Assembly: GCF_051912845.1 (NCBI RefSeq)
Contig: NZ_JBNCBU010000001.1
Coordinates: 1,860,001 to 1,924,000, forward strand
Reading direction: 5' to 3'
Source: Tsuneonella sediminis
Lineage (GTDB): Bacteria; Pseudomonadota; Alphaproteobacteria; Sphingomonadales; Sphingomonadaceae
DNA: 64,000 nucleotides
In this document: in pieces, positions 33,823-43,653 of the stretch
Position numbering within the stretch: position 1 is the first letter of the stretch
How the letters are laid out: each line of letters opens with the position of its first letter
Made by a program: the position numbers and the translations under genes
Notes under the pieces: generated by a model
Database searches by the model: none
The model's input: only the letters and a program-made list of their open reading frames with translations
Told to the model about the DNA's origin: nothing

Positions 33823-34375
33823 TGATGTGACCCCCCCTGCTCGCAACGTAAATGAACTCGGACAATTGGGCGAAGGCTGCCAGCGAGCAAGGAGCAGGCA
33901 GACCGCTTGAACGGCAGGGGCGTTACGGCAGCCGTTCCGGAAACCGTCGATACCAGCCTACAGCTTGATTTGCGTGTTCTGGAATGTTGCGCACTGGACG
34001 AGGAGACGGTTCGTCGTCGCATTGAACTCGAGCGCTGGGGGTCCCTTAACAGTCGTATGAAGGCGAGTCGCTCGGCCGCCAACCGGCCCATCGTTCCGGT
34101 ACGGATCAAGCCTTGGAATTGGCCGGGATCACGATCGTTTGATCACGACACGAGAGACGTGCCTGCCACTGTAAGAAGGTTCTGCGCCAGGTTTACATGT
34201 CGTGAGTGTCGTCTCCATCGTGCGAAACCGGGTTGACCTCTCTGACGGGTTTGGGTGATCGACGGTCTTACTGCTCTCGCGACCGCAGGTTCAATGGCAG
34301 CTTTTGAAGATTCACGGAGCCTCTTCGAGCGTCAGCGTCCAGGGCGCGAAGCTGCCGTACCACAGGCTCCTATGG
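33823..34375. other. Intergenic region without a supported gene
   Basis: About 550 bases. Several open frames exist on both strands (the longest about 110 codons from 33907 on the plus strand), but none has a ribosome site, a recognisable domain or normal codon use. No RNA gene or repeat was recognised. Confidence 0.4.
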
Positions 34376-35206
34376 TCACTCCCGCTCGATAAACTCCTCT
34401 CTGAGCTCCCGCTTGTCGCGCAACTCCTGAAGCGCCGTACCTTCGCGAGAGGCACCCTCGCGATAGGACCGGTGCTTGAGCTTGACCTTGTAACGCTCTG
34501 ACACCGCATCATTGATGATGTCGAACATGCGCTGCTCCCAGTGCCATTCGTCTAGGTACACTTCTTTCATCCTGGGATCGTCGGTCTGCTGGTACTGCTG
34601 GGCCATATCGCTGACGATCTCCCGGGCCTCGTCTCGTCGCTTCAGCGCTTGGTCCAGCCTGTCGCGTGCCTCCCGGGTTGTCGGACCCCTGAACGAGATC
34701 TCACCTGTACTTGGGTCCAGGATGACATCGCTGGGGTGAGGAATGGGGCGCGGAGGTTCGACGCCTGCTCTCTGCGCGCGCTCGATCGCTTCGGTCCACT
34801 CGTGCTTGTAGTTGACCCAGGTGCCAAATGCCTCGAGCCTGGAGTTGAAGTCATCGCGCTCGAGCTTGGTCACCATCTCGGTCAGCGTCTTCTGGGCGAA
34901 CCGGTTGCCCTTGAGCGCTGACACGCCCATGGCGCGGAACACCGCCTGGATCGCAGGAAGCTCGATCACCTTCTCGCCTTCGCGCAAGGTCACCGGGCGG
35001 TAGGCTTCCTCGCGCAAGTAGGCCTCGGCGCCGCGCATGCCGATGCCGGTGTCGATCTTGGGCTTGTTGCGCGCCCCGCGGGGGCGGCCGCGCGGGTTGC
35101 CTGACCTTCCCTTGCGGAACCGATGCTCGACCGGCGGGCGGCCGTACCCGACCTTGTATGGCACCGGCAGAGCGCCCTCCTCGTGCTTGTCTTCGGCTGC
35201 GCTCAT
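34376..35206 (-). CDS. DUF5681 family protein
   Basis: 276 residues. The N-terminus carries the family hallmark VGYGRPPVEHRFRKGRSGNP followed by RGRPRGARNKPK, a basic patch likely to bind nucleic acid; the rest is mostly helical and charged, with Tyr/Trp-rich EVYLDEWHWEQRMF. DUF5681 proteins are found with prophages and with orphan methylases in Alphaproteobacteria; some resemble small-terminase-like DNA-binding proteins. The ATG overlaps the stop of the ParB-methylase gene by 4 bases, so the two are cotranslated. Confidence 0.84.
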   Translation of the reverse strand: MSAAEDKHEEGALPVPYKVGYGRPPVEHRFRKGRSGNPRGRPRGARNKPKIDTGIGMRGAEAYLREEAYRPVTLREGEKVIELPAIQAVFRAMGVSALKGNRFAQKTLTEMVTKLERDDFNSRLEAFGTWVNYKHEWTEAIERAQRAGVEPPRPIPHPSDVILDPSTGEISFRGPTTREARDRLDQALKRRDEAREIVSDMAQQYQQTDDPRMKEVYLDEWHWEQRMFDIINDAVSERYKVKLKHRSYREGASREGTALQELRDKRELREEFIERE

Positions 35207-36534
35207 TCCGCAGCCTCCCGCCCATAGCCAAGCCGGAGGTCAGCGACATCCTCGTAGCAGCCGTTGCTGCCAATAAGACGGGCGCGCTTACCAGTGTAGT
35301 CCTGCCAGCGGCGGATGATGGTGTCGCAGTAAATTGGATCGTATTCGATGAGCCGAGCAGAACGCCCGGTCTTCTCGGCCGCAATCAGCGTGCTGCCCGA
35401 TCCACCGAACCCGTCGAGGATGATCTCCCCCCGCCTTGAGCAGTCGCGGATGGCATCGGCAATGAGCGCGACGGGCTTAACGGTGGGATGCATCGCCAGC
35501 TCGTCAGACCGACTGGCGCTGATCGAACTGATCCCAGCGTAGTCCCACACGTTGGTCCGGTACCGACCTGTCTCGCCGAGTCCGAAGGTATTGGTGTGGG
35601 TTGCGGTGCCCTGCTTGAACACGAACACTAGCTCGTGCTTCGAGCGATAGAACGCGCCCATCCCGCCGTTGGTCTTGTTCCAGACCACGAGGTTCTTGAG
35701 CTCGGTGAAGCTTTGGCTGCCGGCCGCGAGCAGCTCGCCCATGTGGCGCCAGTCCATGCACACGAACGCGATCGCGCCGTCGCGCAGGACCCGACTCATG
35801 TTACCTAGGGTTTCGGTGAGGAACGCGGTGAACTGGCTCTCGCTCATCTCGCCCGACGCGAACGCGAACTCGCGGTGCTTGACCGATCCCAGGCCGCAGA
35901 CATTGCCGTCGATCGCGACGTTGTAGGGCGGATCGGTGAACACGAGATCGGCGCGCCCGCCCTCCATCACCCGGTCCATGCCCGCGGGATCTCGGGTGTC
36001 CCCGCAGAGAAGTCGGTGCCGGCCGAGCTGCCACAGATCGCCCATGCGACTGACGGGATCGCACAGAACCGCTGGCACCGCGTCCTCCGGAGTCAGAGGC
36101 CCTTCGGTGCTCGCCTCACAGGCTTCATCAATCGCCAAGTCCACCTCCGCCAGGCTGAACCCGGTAAGCTCGACGTCAAACTCGAGGTCGACCAGCGCCT
36201 GCAACTCGATCGCGAGGATCTCCTTATCCCACCCGGCATTCATCGCGAGCTTGTTGTCGGCCAAAACGTATGCTCGCCGCTCGATCTCAGAGAGGTGCGA
36301 AAGCGTCAGCGTTGGAACGGTCTTGCGACCGAGCAGCCTGGCTGCCTCGACGCGGCCATGACCGGCGATGATCTCGCCCGCGTCCGAGACGAGCACCGGG
36401 TTGGTAAACCCGAATCGTTCGATCGAGGCTGCAATCTGTTTGATCTGTTTTCTGGAGTGTGTGCGCGCATTGCGCGCGTAGGGCTTCAAGATGTCGACCG
36501 ACAGATCGACCACCTGCGTCGCAGGAAAGTTCAT
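35203..36534 (-). CDS. ParB-domain DNA methyltransferase (amino-methylase, beta-type order)
   Basis: 443 residues with two parts. Residues about 1-100 are a ParB/Srx-like nuclease-fold domain (LKPYARNARTHSRKQIKQIA, EIIAGHGRVEAARLLG). The remainder is a DNA adenine/cytosine-N4 methylase with the catalytic TDPPYN motif first and the AdoMet-binding GFGGSGSTL motif afterwards, the beta-class order, plus WDYAGISSISASRSDELAMHP. No restriction enzyme lies nearby; the partner gene is DUF5681. Such fusions are common in phages and integrated elements, where they protect the DNA or act in packaging or gene control. Target sequence cannot be predicted. Confidence 0.92.
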   Translation of the reverse strand: MNFPATQVVDLSVDILKPYARNARTHSRKQIKQIAASIERFGFTNPVLVSDAGEIIAGHGRVEAARLLGRKTVPTLTLSHLSEIERRAYVLADNKLAMNAGWDKEILAIELQALVDLEFDVELTGFSLAEVDLAIDEACEASTEGPLTPEDAVPAVLCDPVSRMGDLWQLGRHRLLCGDTRDPAGMDRVMEGGRADLVFTDPPYNVAIDGNVCGLGSVKHREFAFASGEMSESQFTAFLTETLGNMSRVLRDGAIAFVCMDWRHMGELLAAGSQSFTELKNLVVWNKTNGGMGAFYRSKHELVFVFKQGTATHTNTFGLGETGRYRTNVWDYAGISSISASRSDELAMHPTVKPVALIADAIRDCSRRGEIILDGFGGSGSTLIAAEKTGRSARLIEYDPIYCDTIIRRWQDYTGKRARLIGSNGCYEDVADLRLGYGREAAE

Positions 36535-37107
36535 ACTCGTATCCTCCCGTCAGCCGTCGCGGCGATGGTTAAGGCGAACCCCTTACCACAACAGGGTCGA
36601 GAAGTCAAGACAAAACGGGAACAAGCCACTTATCGATGGTTAAATGCGAGGGTCGGCGGGCGATTGTCTGCGCCAGTGTTCGCGATTGGAGCGCGGCGTC
36701 CCTGCTACACTTCGGGGTCGCTGTTTCGCCGGACAAAACTCCCTGTTCGCCGTATTCCGCTCCCTGATCCCGGAAATCATATTCCCTGTTCGGCGTGCAG
36801 GGAATTCGGCTCAGAAAACGGCGGATCTCTGCGGGTTTCGATCGGCCCAGAATCCCCGAGGGTGGCCCAAAGATTGTGCTTTCCCTGTAGATTCCCTGTA
36901 AAATGAGCGAGATCAGCGTAGACTGGTTCGCTCGGGACTGCGTCGCGCACCAGACTGGCCAGGCCGAACCGGGACGGGTTCGAAAGGCGGCCTGCCGTCT
37001 GCGCCAGTCGAGGCGGGATGCGGCATATCCCTTCGATCGGCTACTGCATGGCTCGCCCCCGATCCACTTGGGTCGCGGATGGTCGCTTTGCGCCGCTCGG
37101 CCCGGTT
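36535..37107. other. Intergenic region with TTCCCTGT repeats
   Basis: About 570 bases upstream of the methylase gene and downstream of the CorC-like gene. It contains the cluster of short repeats described at 36738-36900 and the probable promoter of the methylase operon near 36540-36620. The remaining sequence to 37107 shows no supported gene. Confidence 0.45.
36738..36900 (+). repeat. Cluster of TCCCTG(T) direct and inverted repeats
   Basis: ACTCCCTGTTCGCCG at 36738-36752, CTCCCTGATCCCGG from 36760, ATTCCCTGTTCGGCG at 36781-36795, an inverted CAGGGAATTC at 36799-36808, and TTTCCCTGT then ATTCCCTGT at 36880-36899. Similar TTCCCTGT clusters are known to me near element ends in sphingomonads. 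They could be recombination-arm sites or the scar of an insertion. Confidence 0.55.
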
Positions 37108-38400
37108 CTAGCCGGCGGTGGCAAGAAGCTTGTCGATCTTGCGCCCGTCCATGTCGACCACCTCGATCCGCCAGCCCTGGTCCGTGAAGCTTTCGCCTTC
37201 ATCGGGCAGCTTCTTCAGGTGCCACAGGACGTAGCCCGCGGCGGTGGCGAACTCGTGATCTTCGGGCAGATCGATGTCGAGCCGCTCGGCCATCTCGTCC
37301 ACCGGCATCGCGCCCGAGATCAGGAGCGAGCCGTCCTCGCGCTCGACGATCGCGGGCGCTTCGCCGAGGTCGCTGTCGGACGCGAAGTTGCCGACGATCG
37401 CGGTGAGCAGGTCCACCGGGGTGACGATTCCCTCGAGATGGCCGTATTCGTCGTGAACCATGGCCATCGCGATCTCGGCCTGCTGCAACGTGCGCAGCGC
37501 GTCCATCGCGTCGAGCTGGTCGGGAATGACCTCGGGCTTCTTCATCATCGCGGCAAGGTCGATCGGCCTGCCCGCGAGCAGCCGGCCGAGCACCTCGCGA
37601 ACCTTCACCACGCCCAGCACCTTGTCGGGCGACCCTTCTGCGACCGGCAGCAGCGAATGCGGGCTGGCGTCGATACGCGCGCGCAGCTCGATCTCGGGGG
37701 CATTGAGATCGAGCCAGTCGAGTTCGGTGCGCGGGGTCATCAGTGCGCGCACCGGACGGTCGGCCAGCCTGACCACGCCTGCGAGGATCTCGCTCTGTCC
37801 CGCCTCGATGACACCCGAATGGGTCGCCTCGGCGAAGATCATGTGAAGCTCCTCCGCGGTTACCGCGCCGTGCGAACTCGGCCTCACCCCCAGCACCCGG
37901 ATGATCAACGACGACGACTTGTCGAGCAGCCAGACGAGCGGGGCAGCGACCCGCGCAAGCATCGCCATCGGTCTGCTGGCGAGGAGCGCGATCGGCAGCG
38001 CGGCGCGCAGGGCGATCTGCTTGGGCACCAGCTCGCCGACGACAAGCGTGGCGTAGGTCGTCAACCCGATTACCACGGCGAAGCCGATCTCCTCGGCGTA
38101 TGCGGAGGGAACACCGAGCAGCGCCAGCCGCTCGCCCACCGGTGCCCCAAGGCTGGCACCCGAGTACGCGCCGGCGATGATCCCGACCAGCGTGATCCCG
38201 ATCTGTACTGTCGAGAGGAATTTTCCGGGGTCCGCGGCGAGGCTGAGCGCGGTGCGCGCTGCACGGCTCCCGCGCTCGGCGGCGCTCTTCAGTCGCGCTG
38301 GCTTGGCAGAGACGATCGCCAGCTCGCTCATCGCGAACAGGCCGTTCAGCACGATCAGCCCGGCGATGATCAGAAGGTCGGTCCAGGGAAACGGGGTCAC
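37108..38400 (-). CDS. CNNM/CorC (hemolysin C-type) CBS-domain membrane protein
   Basis: 430 residues if begun at the GTG at 38400. N-terminal DUF21/CNNM transmembrane domain (DLLIIAGLIVLNGLFAMSEL, STVQIGITLVGIIAGAYSGA, ..YATLVVGELVPKQIALR), a CBS-domain pair (VRALMTPRTELDWLDLN.., ..LGVVKVREVLGRLLAGR, ..MVHDEYGHLEGIVTPVDLL) and a C-terminal CorC/HlyC transporter-associated domain (GSLLISGAMPVDEMAERLDI). Members handle magnesium or cobalt. The frame continues upstream past 38418 but with no better start; the exact start is uncertain. Divergent from the OmpA-family gene. Confidence 0.9.
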   Translation of the reverse strand: MTPFPWTDLLIIAGLIVLNGLFAMSELAIVSAKPARLKSAAERGSRAARTALSLAADPGKFLSTVQIGITLVGIIAGAYSGASLGAPVGERLALLGVPSAYAEEIGFAVVIGLTTYATLVVGELVPKQIALRAALPIALLASRPMAMLARVAAPLVWLLDKSSSLIIRVLGVRPSSHGAVTAEELHMIFAEATHSGVIEAGQSEILAGVVRLADRPVRALMTPRTELDWLDLNAPEIELRARIDASPHSLLPVAEGSPDKVLGVVKVREVLGRLLAGRPIDLAAMMKKPEVIPDQLDAMDALRTLQQAEIAMAMVHDEYGHLEGIVTPVDLLTAIVGNFASDSDLGEAPAIVEREDGSLLISGAMPVDEMAERLDIDLPEDHEFATAAGYVLWHLKKLPDEGESFTDQGWRIEVVDMDGRKIDKLLATAG

Positions 38401-38554
38401 GCGGGCGAGCGCTAGCACATTTGCGCTGCCGCGCCAGCGGGAACGGCGCGCCGCGAGCGACGTTTCATGAGCCGAGGCGCGGGTTGGGCGTGCGCCTTCG
38501 TCGTGCGTTCGAACGATGCACGTGCTGAACGAGAACAGGAAAAGGGACATACCC

Positions 38555-39241
38555 ATGCAGATTTCGCGCAAGATAACCGCCGGTTTCGCCGCTCTGTCGC
38601 TGCTGACCGTGTCGGCCTGCGTCACCGATCCGAATACCGGAGAGAAGAAGATTTCGCGCACCGCCATCGGCGGCGTGGGCGGCGCCGCCGCTGGCGCGCT
38701 GCTCGGCGGCTTGATCGGCGGCAAGACCGGCCGGATCGTCGGCGCTGTCGGCGGCGGCGCGATCGGCGGCGTGGTCGGCTACAAGATGGATCAGCAGATC
38801 AAGGAACTGAAGGACCAGACCGCTGGGTCCGGGGTGGACGTGAGCGCCGTCGACGGCGGCAACGCGATCCTCGTGAACCTGCCCGACGGCGTGACCTTCG
38901 CAACCGGAAGCTACGCGATCAGCCCGGGTTTCCAGACCCTGCTCGACCGGGTGGCGAACAGCCTGACCCAATATCCGAACAGCCTCGTCGACGTGTACGG
39001 CTATACCGATACCGTCGGCTCCGCGGCATCGAACCAGCGGCTGTCCGAACAGCGCGCGCAGGCAGTCGCCAACTACCTGATCAGTCGCGGCGTGAGTTCG
39101 GCGCGCATTCGCTGGATGGGCTTCGGCGAGACCAACCTGAAGGTGGCGACCGGTGACAACGTCAACGAACCGATGAACCGCCGGGTGGAAATCAAGATCG
39201 TCCCCCTCTCGGAAGCAGAAATCCGCGCCGCGCAAGGCTAG
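38555..39241 (+). CDS. OmpA-family lipoprotein (Pal/YiaD-like) with glycine zipper
   Basis: 228 residues. Lipobox TVSAC near residue 20 after an N-terminal hydrophobic stretch; a Gly/Ala-rich glycine-zipper segment (GGVGGAAAGALLGGLIGGKT, ..VGAVGGGAIGGVVGYK) likely inserted in the outer membrane; and a C-terminal OmpA peptidoglycan-binding domain (LVDVYGYTDTVGSAASNQRL, SEQRAQAVANYLISRGV, NRRVEIKI). It should anchor the outer membrane to the cell wall. ATG at 38555 is favoured by AAGGGAC upstream. A strong terminator follows. Confidence 0.93.
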   Translation: MQISRKITAGFAALSLLTVSACVTDPNTGEKKISRTAIGGVGGAAAGALLGGLIGGKTGRIVGAVGGGAIGGVVGYKMDQQIKELKDQTAGSGVDVSAVDGGNAILVNLPDGVTFATGSYAISPGFQTLLDRVANSLTQYPNSLVDVYGYTDTVGSAASNQRLSEQRAQAVANYLISRGVSSARIRWMGFGETNLKVATGDNVNEPMNRRVEIKIVPLSEAEIRAAQG

Positions 39242-39273
39242 GATCCGAGCCCCTCTTGGGGTCGCACACGAAG

Positions 39274-39304
39274 GGCCGGTCTCCACAAGGAGGCCGGCCT
39301 TTTT
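39274..39304 (+). terminator. Rho-independent terminator after the OmpA-family gene
   Basis: GGCCGGTCTCC (39274-39284), ACAA loop, GGAGGCCGGCC (39289-39299): an 11-base stem with one U-G pair, then TTTTT (39300-39304). Confidence 0.88.
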
Positions 39305-39316
39305 CTGCAAGGTGCC

Positions 39317-39565
39317 TTATGGGGGGCAATCGTCCGTACGCCGTTCGTTAAAACGGCACGGCCCCGAATTCGGGCGCGCTGTCGGCTCGCTCGACCTGGG
39401 AACCGGCGTCATTTCGGGACTGGAATGATCGACCTGCTCGGCTCGCTGCATGTCGGGATCGCGCGGGCTGGGCGGTTGGGGTTCGTCCGTCGGCGGCTGA
39501 CCCGCCTGCGCCAGCAGGAGTGGCAGGGCGGCAAGGCCAAAGGCGATTGTGCGAGCGAAAGTCAT
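39317..39565 (-). CDS. Small exported proline-rich protein
   Basis: 82 residues: signal peptide MTFARTIAFGLAALPLLLAQ, then a Pro/Ser/Glu-rich tail ending in a Cys-containing segment (NSGPCRFNERRTDDCPP). AAGGAG lies 9 bases before the ATG at 39565, which supports translation; a GTG 9 bases earlier is in frame. Two cysteines in the tail could form a disulphide in the periplasm. I recognise no family. It lies between the OmpA-gene terminator and the inositol-phosphatase-family gene. Confidence 0.6.
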   Translation of the reverse strand: MTFARTIAFGLAALPLLLAQAGQPPTDEPQPPSPRDPDMQRAEQVDHSSPEMTPVPRSSEPTARPNSGPCRFNERRTDDCPP

Positions 39566-39690
39566 GAGCGCCACTCCTTTGCAGGGCGTCCGGAACCGGA
39601 CCGGTGCTGTACGACTCGCTCTCCGCTACAGGAGCACACTCGGACACAAGGGTGCGCATCTTGCCGAAAAATGCAAGCGCGGCGTCCGGA

Positions 39691-40470
39691 CTACCCTGCG
39701 ATCGCGGCCGCACGGTCGGCAAGCCGGTCCACCGCCGCCGCGTGTATGCCTGGTGCGCTGATCAGCAGGCCGAAGGCCCGCGGGTCGCGCTTGTTGTAGG
39801 CGAGGGGACGACCGAAGGCGTCGGTGGTCTCGGCCCCGGCCTCGCGCGCGATCAGCGCGGCGGCGCCGATATCCCATTCCCATCCCCAGCGCAGCGTGGC
39901 GAGCAGATCCGCCTCGTCGGCAGCCACCATCGCGGCGCGCAGCGCGATCGAGTTCGGTTTCTCGACCGCCACCAGGTCGCGGTCTTCCTTCGGCAGTGTG
40001 TCGGTCGGCACCCGCGATCCGGGAAAGGTCTTGCGCTGCGAGGCGGCGAGCGGCTGCCCGTTTCGCCACGATCCCTGGCCCGCGATCGCGTGCCAGAACT
40101 CATTACGCGCCGGGGCCGCGAGGAAGCCGACGAGCGGCCGCCCTCCGCTGATCAGCGCGACCGACACCGCCCAACCGGTGCGGCCGCGGATGAAATCGCG
40201 CGTCCCGTCAACCGGATCGACCAGCCAGATAAGGTCCCGGTCGAGACGGGACGGGTCGTCGACGGTTTCCTCGCTAAGCCAGCCGGCGGCGGGCAGCAGG
40301 GTGCCCAACTCTCGCTTCAGGAAGCCGTCGACCGCCAGATCCGCTTCGCACACCGGGTTGCCCGGGGTCTTCTCCCACGCATTGAGCACGTGGCCGCCGC
40401 CGGGCCACATCGCGTGGGCAATCCGGCCCGCTTCGCGGACGATACCCTCAAGGCGTGCGGCGTCGATCAT
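39691..40470 (-). CDS. Inositol monophosphatase/CysQ-family phosphatase
   Basis: 259 residues with all metal sites of the FIG superfamily: E in WLSEETVDD, LVDPVDGTRDFIRG (the DPxDGT motif) and WEWDIGAAALIAREAGA near the end. In Alphaproteobacteria this group is usually 3'(2'),5'-bisphosphate nucleotidase (CysQ), which removes PAP made in sulfate assimilation, but inositol monophosphatase cannot be ruled out by sequence reading. ATG at 40470 (MIDAARLEG) is taken; a more upstream ATG exists at 40494. Divergent from sucC. Confidence 0.88.
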   Translation of the reverse strand: MIDAARLEGIVREAGRIAHAMWPGGGHVLNAWEKTPGNPVCEADLAVDGFLKRELGTLLPAAGWLSEETVDDPSRLDRDLIWLVDPVDGTRDFIRGRTGWAVSVALISGGRPLVGFLAAPARNEFWHAIAGQGSWRNGQPLAASQRKTFPGSRVPTDTLPKEDRDLVAVEKPNSIALRAAMVAADEADLLATLRWGWEWDIGAAALIAREAGAETTDAFGRPLAYNKRDPRAFGLLISAPGIHAAAVDRLADRAAAIAG

Positions 40471-40586
40471 GCGGCGTGGACCATCTTGCCGCATTGGCCG
40501 GGGCAGTCGGCCTTTTCAAGCACGCCGATCCATGCTTAGGCCGCGCGCGAATCCCCCTTTTTCACGCAAGGCACGCGAACCCACCG

Positions 40587-41786
<1,200 letters not shown>

Positions 41787-41798
41787 GTCGGTTGACGC

Positions 41799-41806
41799 TT
41801 ACGTAA
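41799..41806. promoter_or_regulatory. TTACGTAA palindrome in front of etfB
   Basis: In the sucC-etfB gap the sequence TTGACG-CTTACGTAA-AGGTC contains a perfect TTACGTAA centre inside a weaker longer dyad. Sites with TTACGTAA cores in front of electron-transfer and branched-chain amino-acid or fatty-acid genes are bound by MerR-type (LiuR-like) regulators in proteobacteria. TTGACG could be the -35 box. Confidence 0.35.
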
Positions 41807-41856
41807 AGGTCATTTAGACGGCGCGGCAGCAGCGCTGAAACGAAGGAATGGATGCC

Positions 41857-42609
41857 ATGAAGATCCTCGTCCCGGTCAAGCGGGTGATCGATTACAACGT
41901 GAAGCCGCGGGTCAAGGCCGACGGTTCCGGGGTCGATCTCGCCAACGTCAAGATGAGCATGAACCCGTTCGACGAGATCGCGGTCGAGGAAGCGCTGCGG
42001 CTGAAGGAAAAGGGCGCGGCGACCGAGGTCGTGGTCGTGTCGATCGGTCCCGCAAAGGCGACCGAGACGCTGCGCACGGGCCTCGCCATGGGCGCGGACC
42101 GCGCGATCCACGTCGCCGTCGACGAAGGCGCCGAGGTCGAGCCGCTGGCGGTTGCAAAGATACTTAAGGGCATTGCCGACGAGGAGCAGCCGGGTCTCGT
42201 GATCCTCGGCAAGCAGGCAATCGACGACGATTCGAACCAGACCGGGCAGATGCTCGCCGCGTTGATGGACCGGCCCCAGGGCACCTTCGCCAATACGGTC
42301 GAGGTCGAAGGCGATTCGGTCACCGTGAAACGCGAGATTGACGGCGGCCTCGAAACCGTGAAGCTGTCGCTGCCCGCGATCGTCACCACCGACCTGCGCC
42401 TGAACGAGCCGCGCTACGCCAGCCTGCCCAACATTATGAAGGCGAAGTCGAAGCCGCTCGATACCAAGTCGCCCGCCGACTACGGCGTGGACATTGCGCC
42501 GCGCCTGAAGACGGTGAAGGTCGCCGAGCCGCCGGTGCGCCAAGCGGGCGTGAAGGTCGCCGACGTCGACGAACTGGTCGCCAAGCTGAAGGCGCTGGGC
42601 ATCGCCTGA
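41857..42609 (+). CDS. etfB: Electron transfer flavoprotein beta subunit
   Basis: 250 residues: MKILVPVKRVIDYNVKPRVK, the family motif region VKMSMNPFDEIAVEEALRLK, VVVVSIGPAKATETLRTGLA, AMP-binding DDDSNQTGQMLAALM and ALPNIMKAKSKP-like SLPNIMKAKSKPL. It passes electrons from acyl-CoA and other dehydrogenases to ETF-quinone oxidoreductase. ATG at 41857 has AAGGA 9 bases upstream; an in-frame ATG at 41848 is less likely. Followed by etfA after 26 bases. Confidence 0.97.
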   Translation: MKILVPVKRVIDYNVKPRVKADGSGVDLANVKMSMNPFDEIAVEEALRLKEKGAATEVVVVSIGPAKATETLRTGLAMGADRAIHVAVDEGAEVEPLAVAKILKGIADEEQPGLVILGKQAIDDDSNQTGQMLAALMDRPQGTFANTVEVEGDSVTVKREIDGGLETVKLSLPAIVTTDLRLNEPRYASLPNIMKAKSKPLDTKSPADYGVDIAPRLKTVKVAEPPVRQAGVKVADVDELVAKLKALGIA

Positions 42610-42635
42610 GCATTTCCCGAGGAAGGTTTAGACAC

Positions 42636-43565
42636 ATGAAGACTCTCGTTCTCGTCGAACACGACAACGCCTCGGTAAAGGATGCCACGCTGGCCGTGGT
42701 CACCGCCGCGGCGAAGCTGGGCGAAGTGCACCTTCTCGTCGCGGGCAAGGGCTGCGGCGCGGTCGCCGACGCGGCGGCGAAGATCGCCGGCGTGGGCAAG
42801 GTGCACGTGGCCGACGATGCCGCCTACGAGCACCAGCTGCCCGAGAACGTCGCCCCGCTCGTGGCGAGCCTGATGGACAGCCACGACGCGTTCCTCGCGC
42901 CGGCCACGACCACCGGCAAGAACATCGCCCCGCGGGTCGCCGCGCTGCTCGACGTGATGCAGGTGTCCGAGATCATCGGGATCGAGGGCGAGCGGACCTT
43001 CACCCGGCCGATCTACGCCGGCAACGCGATCGCCACCGTCGAATCGTCCGATCCCAAGCTCGTTATCACCGTGCGCGGCACCGCGTTCGACAAGGCCGCG
43101 ACCGAAGGCGGTTCGGGCACCATCGAGGCCGTCTCCGGCCCCGGCGACGCCGGCACCTCGAGTTTCGTCGGCAGCGAGCTTGCCAAGAGCGAGCGCCCCG
43201 AACTGACCAGCGCCAAGGTGATCGTCTCGGGCGGCCGCGCACTGAAGGACGCTGACACCTTCAAGGAGGTCATCCTTCCGCTTGCCGACAAGCTCGGCGC
43301 GGGCGTCGGCGCGAGCCGCGCGGCGGTCGACGCCGGCTATGTGCCCAACGACTACCAGGTCGGGCAGACCGGCAAGATCGTCGCTCCGGAAGTCTACGTC
43401 GCGATCGGCATTTCGGGCGCGATCCAGCACCTTGCCGGCATGAAGGATTCCAAGACCATCATCGCCATCAACAAGGACGAGGATGCGCCGATCTTCCAGG
43501 TCGCCGACATCGGCCTCGTCGCCGACCTCTTCAAGGCGGTGCCGGAACTAACCGAAAAGCTCTGA
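42636..43565 (+). CDS. etfA: Electron transfer flavoprotein alpha subunit
   Basis: 309 residues: N-terminal MKTLVLVEHDNASVKDATLA, FAD-binding C-terminal domain with VIVSGGRALKD, GASRAAVDAGYVPNDYQVGQ, TGKIVAPEVYVAIGISGAIQ and INKDEDAPIFQVADIGLVAD. Pairs with EtfB as the FAD-bearing subunit. GAGGAAGG lies upstream of the ATG. A GC-rich dyad (TCCCGGGCCCGGGA at 43566-43579) follows the stop directly and can form a hairpin without T-run. Confidence 0.97.
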   Translation: MKTLVLVEHDNASVKDATLAVVTAAAKLGEVHLLVAGKGCGAVADAAAKIAGVGKVHVADDAAYEHQLPENVAPLVASLMDSHDAFLAPATTTGKNIAPRVAALLDVMQVSEIIGIEGERTFTRPIYAGNAIATVESSDPKLVITVRGTAFDKAATEGGSGTIEAVSGPGDAGTSSFVGSELAKSERPELTSAKVIVSGGRALKDADTFKEVILPLADKLGAGVGASRAAVDAGYVPNDYQVGQTGKIVAPEVYVAIGISGAIQHLAGMKDSKTIIAINKDEDAPIFQVADIGLVADLFKAVPELTEKL

Positions 43566-43602
43566 TCCCGGGCCCGGGACGCGCCTTGTGGCGTGCCCGG
43601 GG
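43566..43602 (+). terminator. GC-rich hairpin after etfA
   Basis: TCCCGGGCCCGGGA at 43566-43579 is a perfect palindrome, and GCCCGGG (43573-) can also pair with the GTGCCCGG stretch near 43593-43601 around a TTGT loop. No T-run follows, so termination is only probable. Confidence 0.4.
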
Positions 43603-43653
43603 ATGCGCTTAAATCGCGTCTGCGGGATAATGCTCGCAGGTGGGGGGGACGCG

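Noticed and set aside
36950..37020. GGGTTCGAAA, resembling a tRNA T-loop
   Set aside because: No pairing T-stem, acceptor stem or anticodon arm could be built around it.
37018..38415. 465-codon plus-strand frame
   Set aside because: Complement of the CNNM/CorC gene; low-complexity charged translation.
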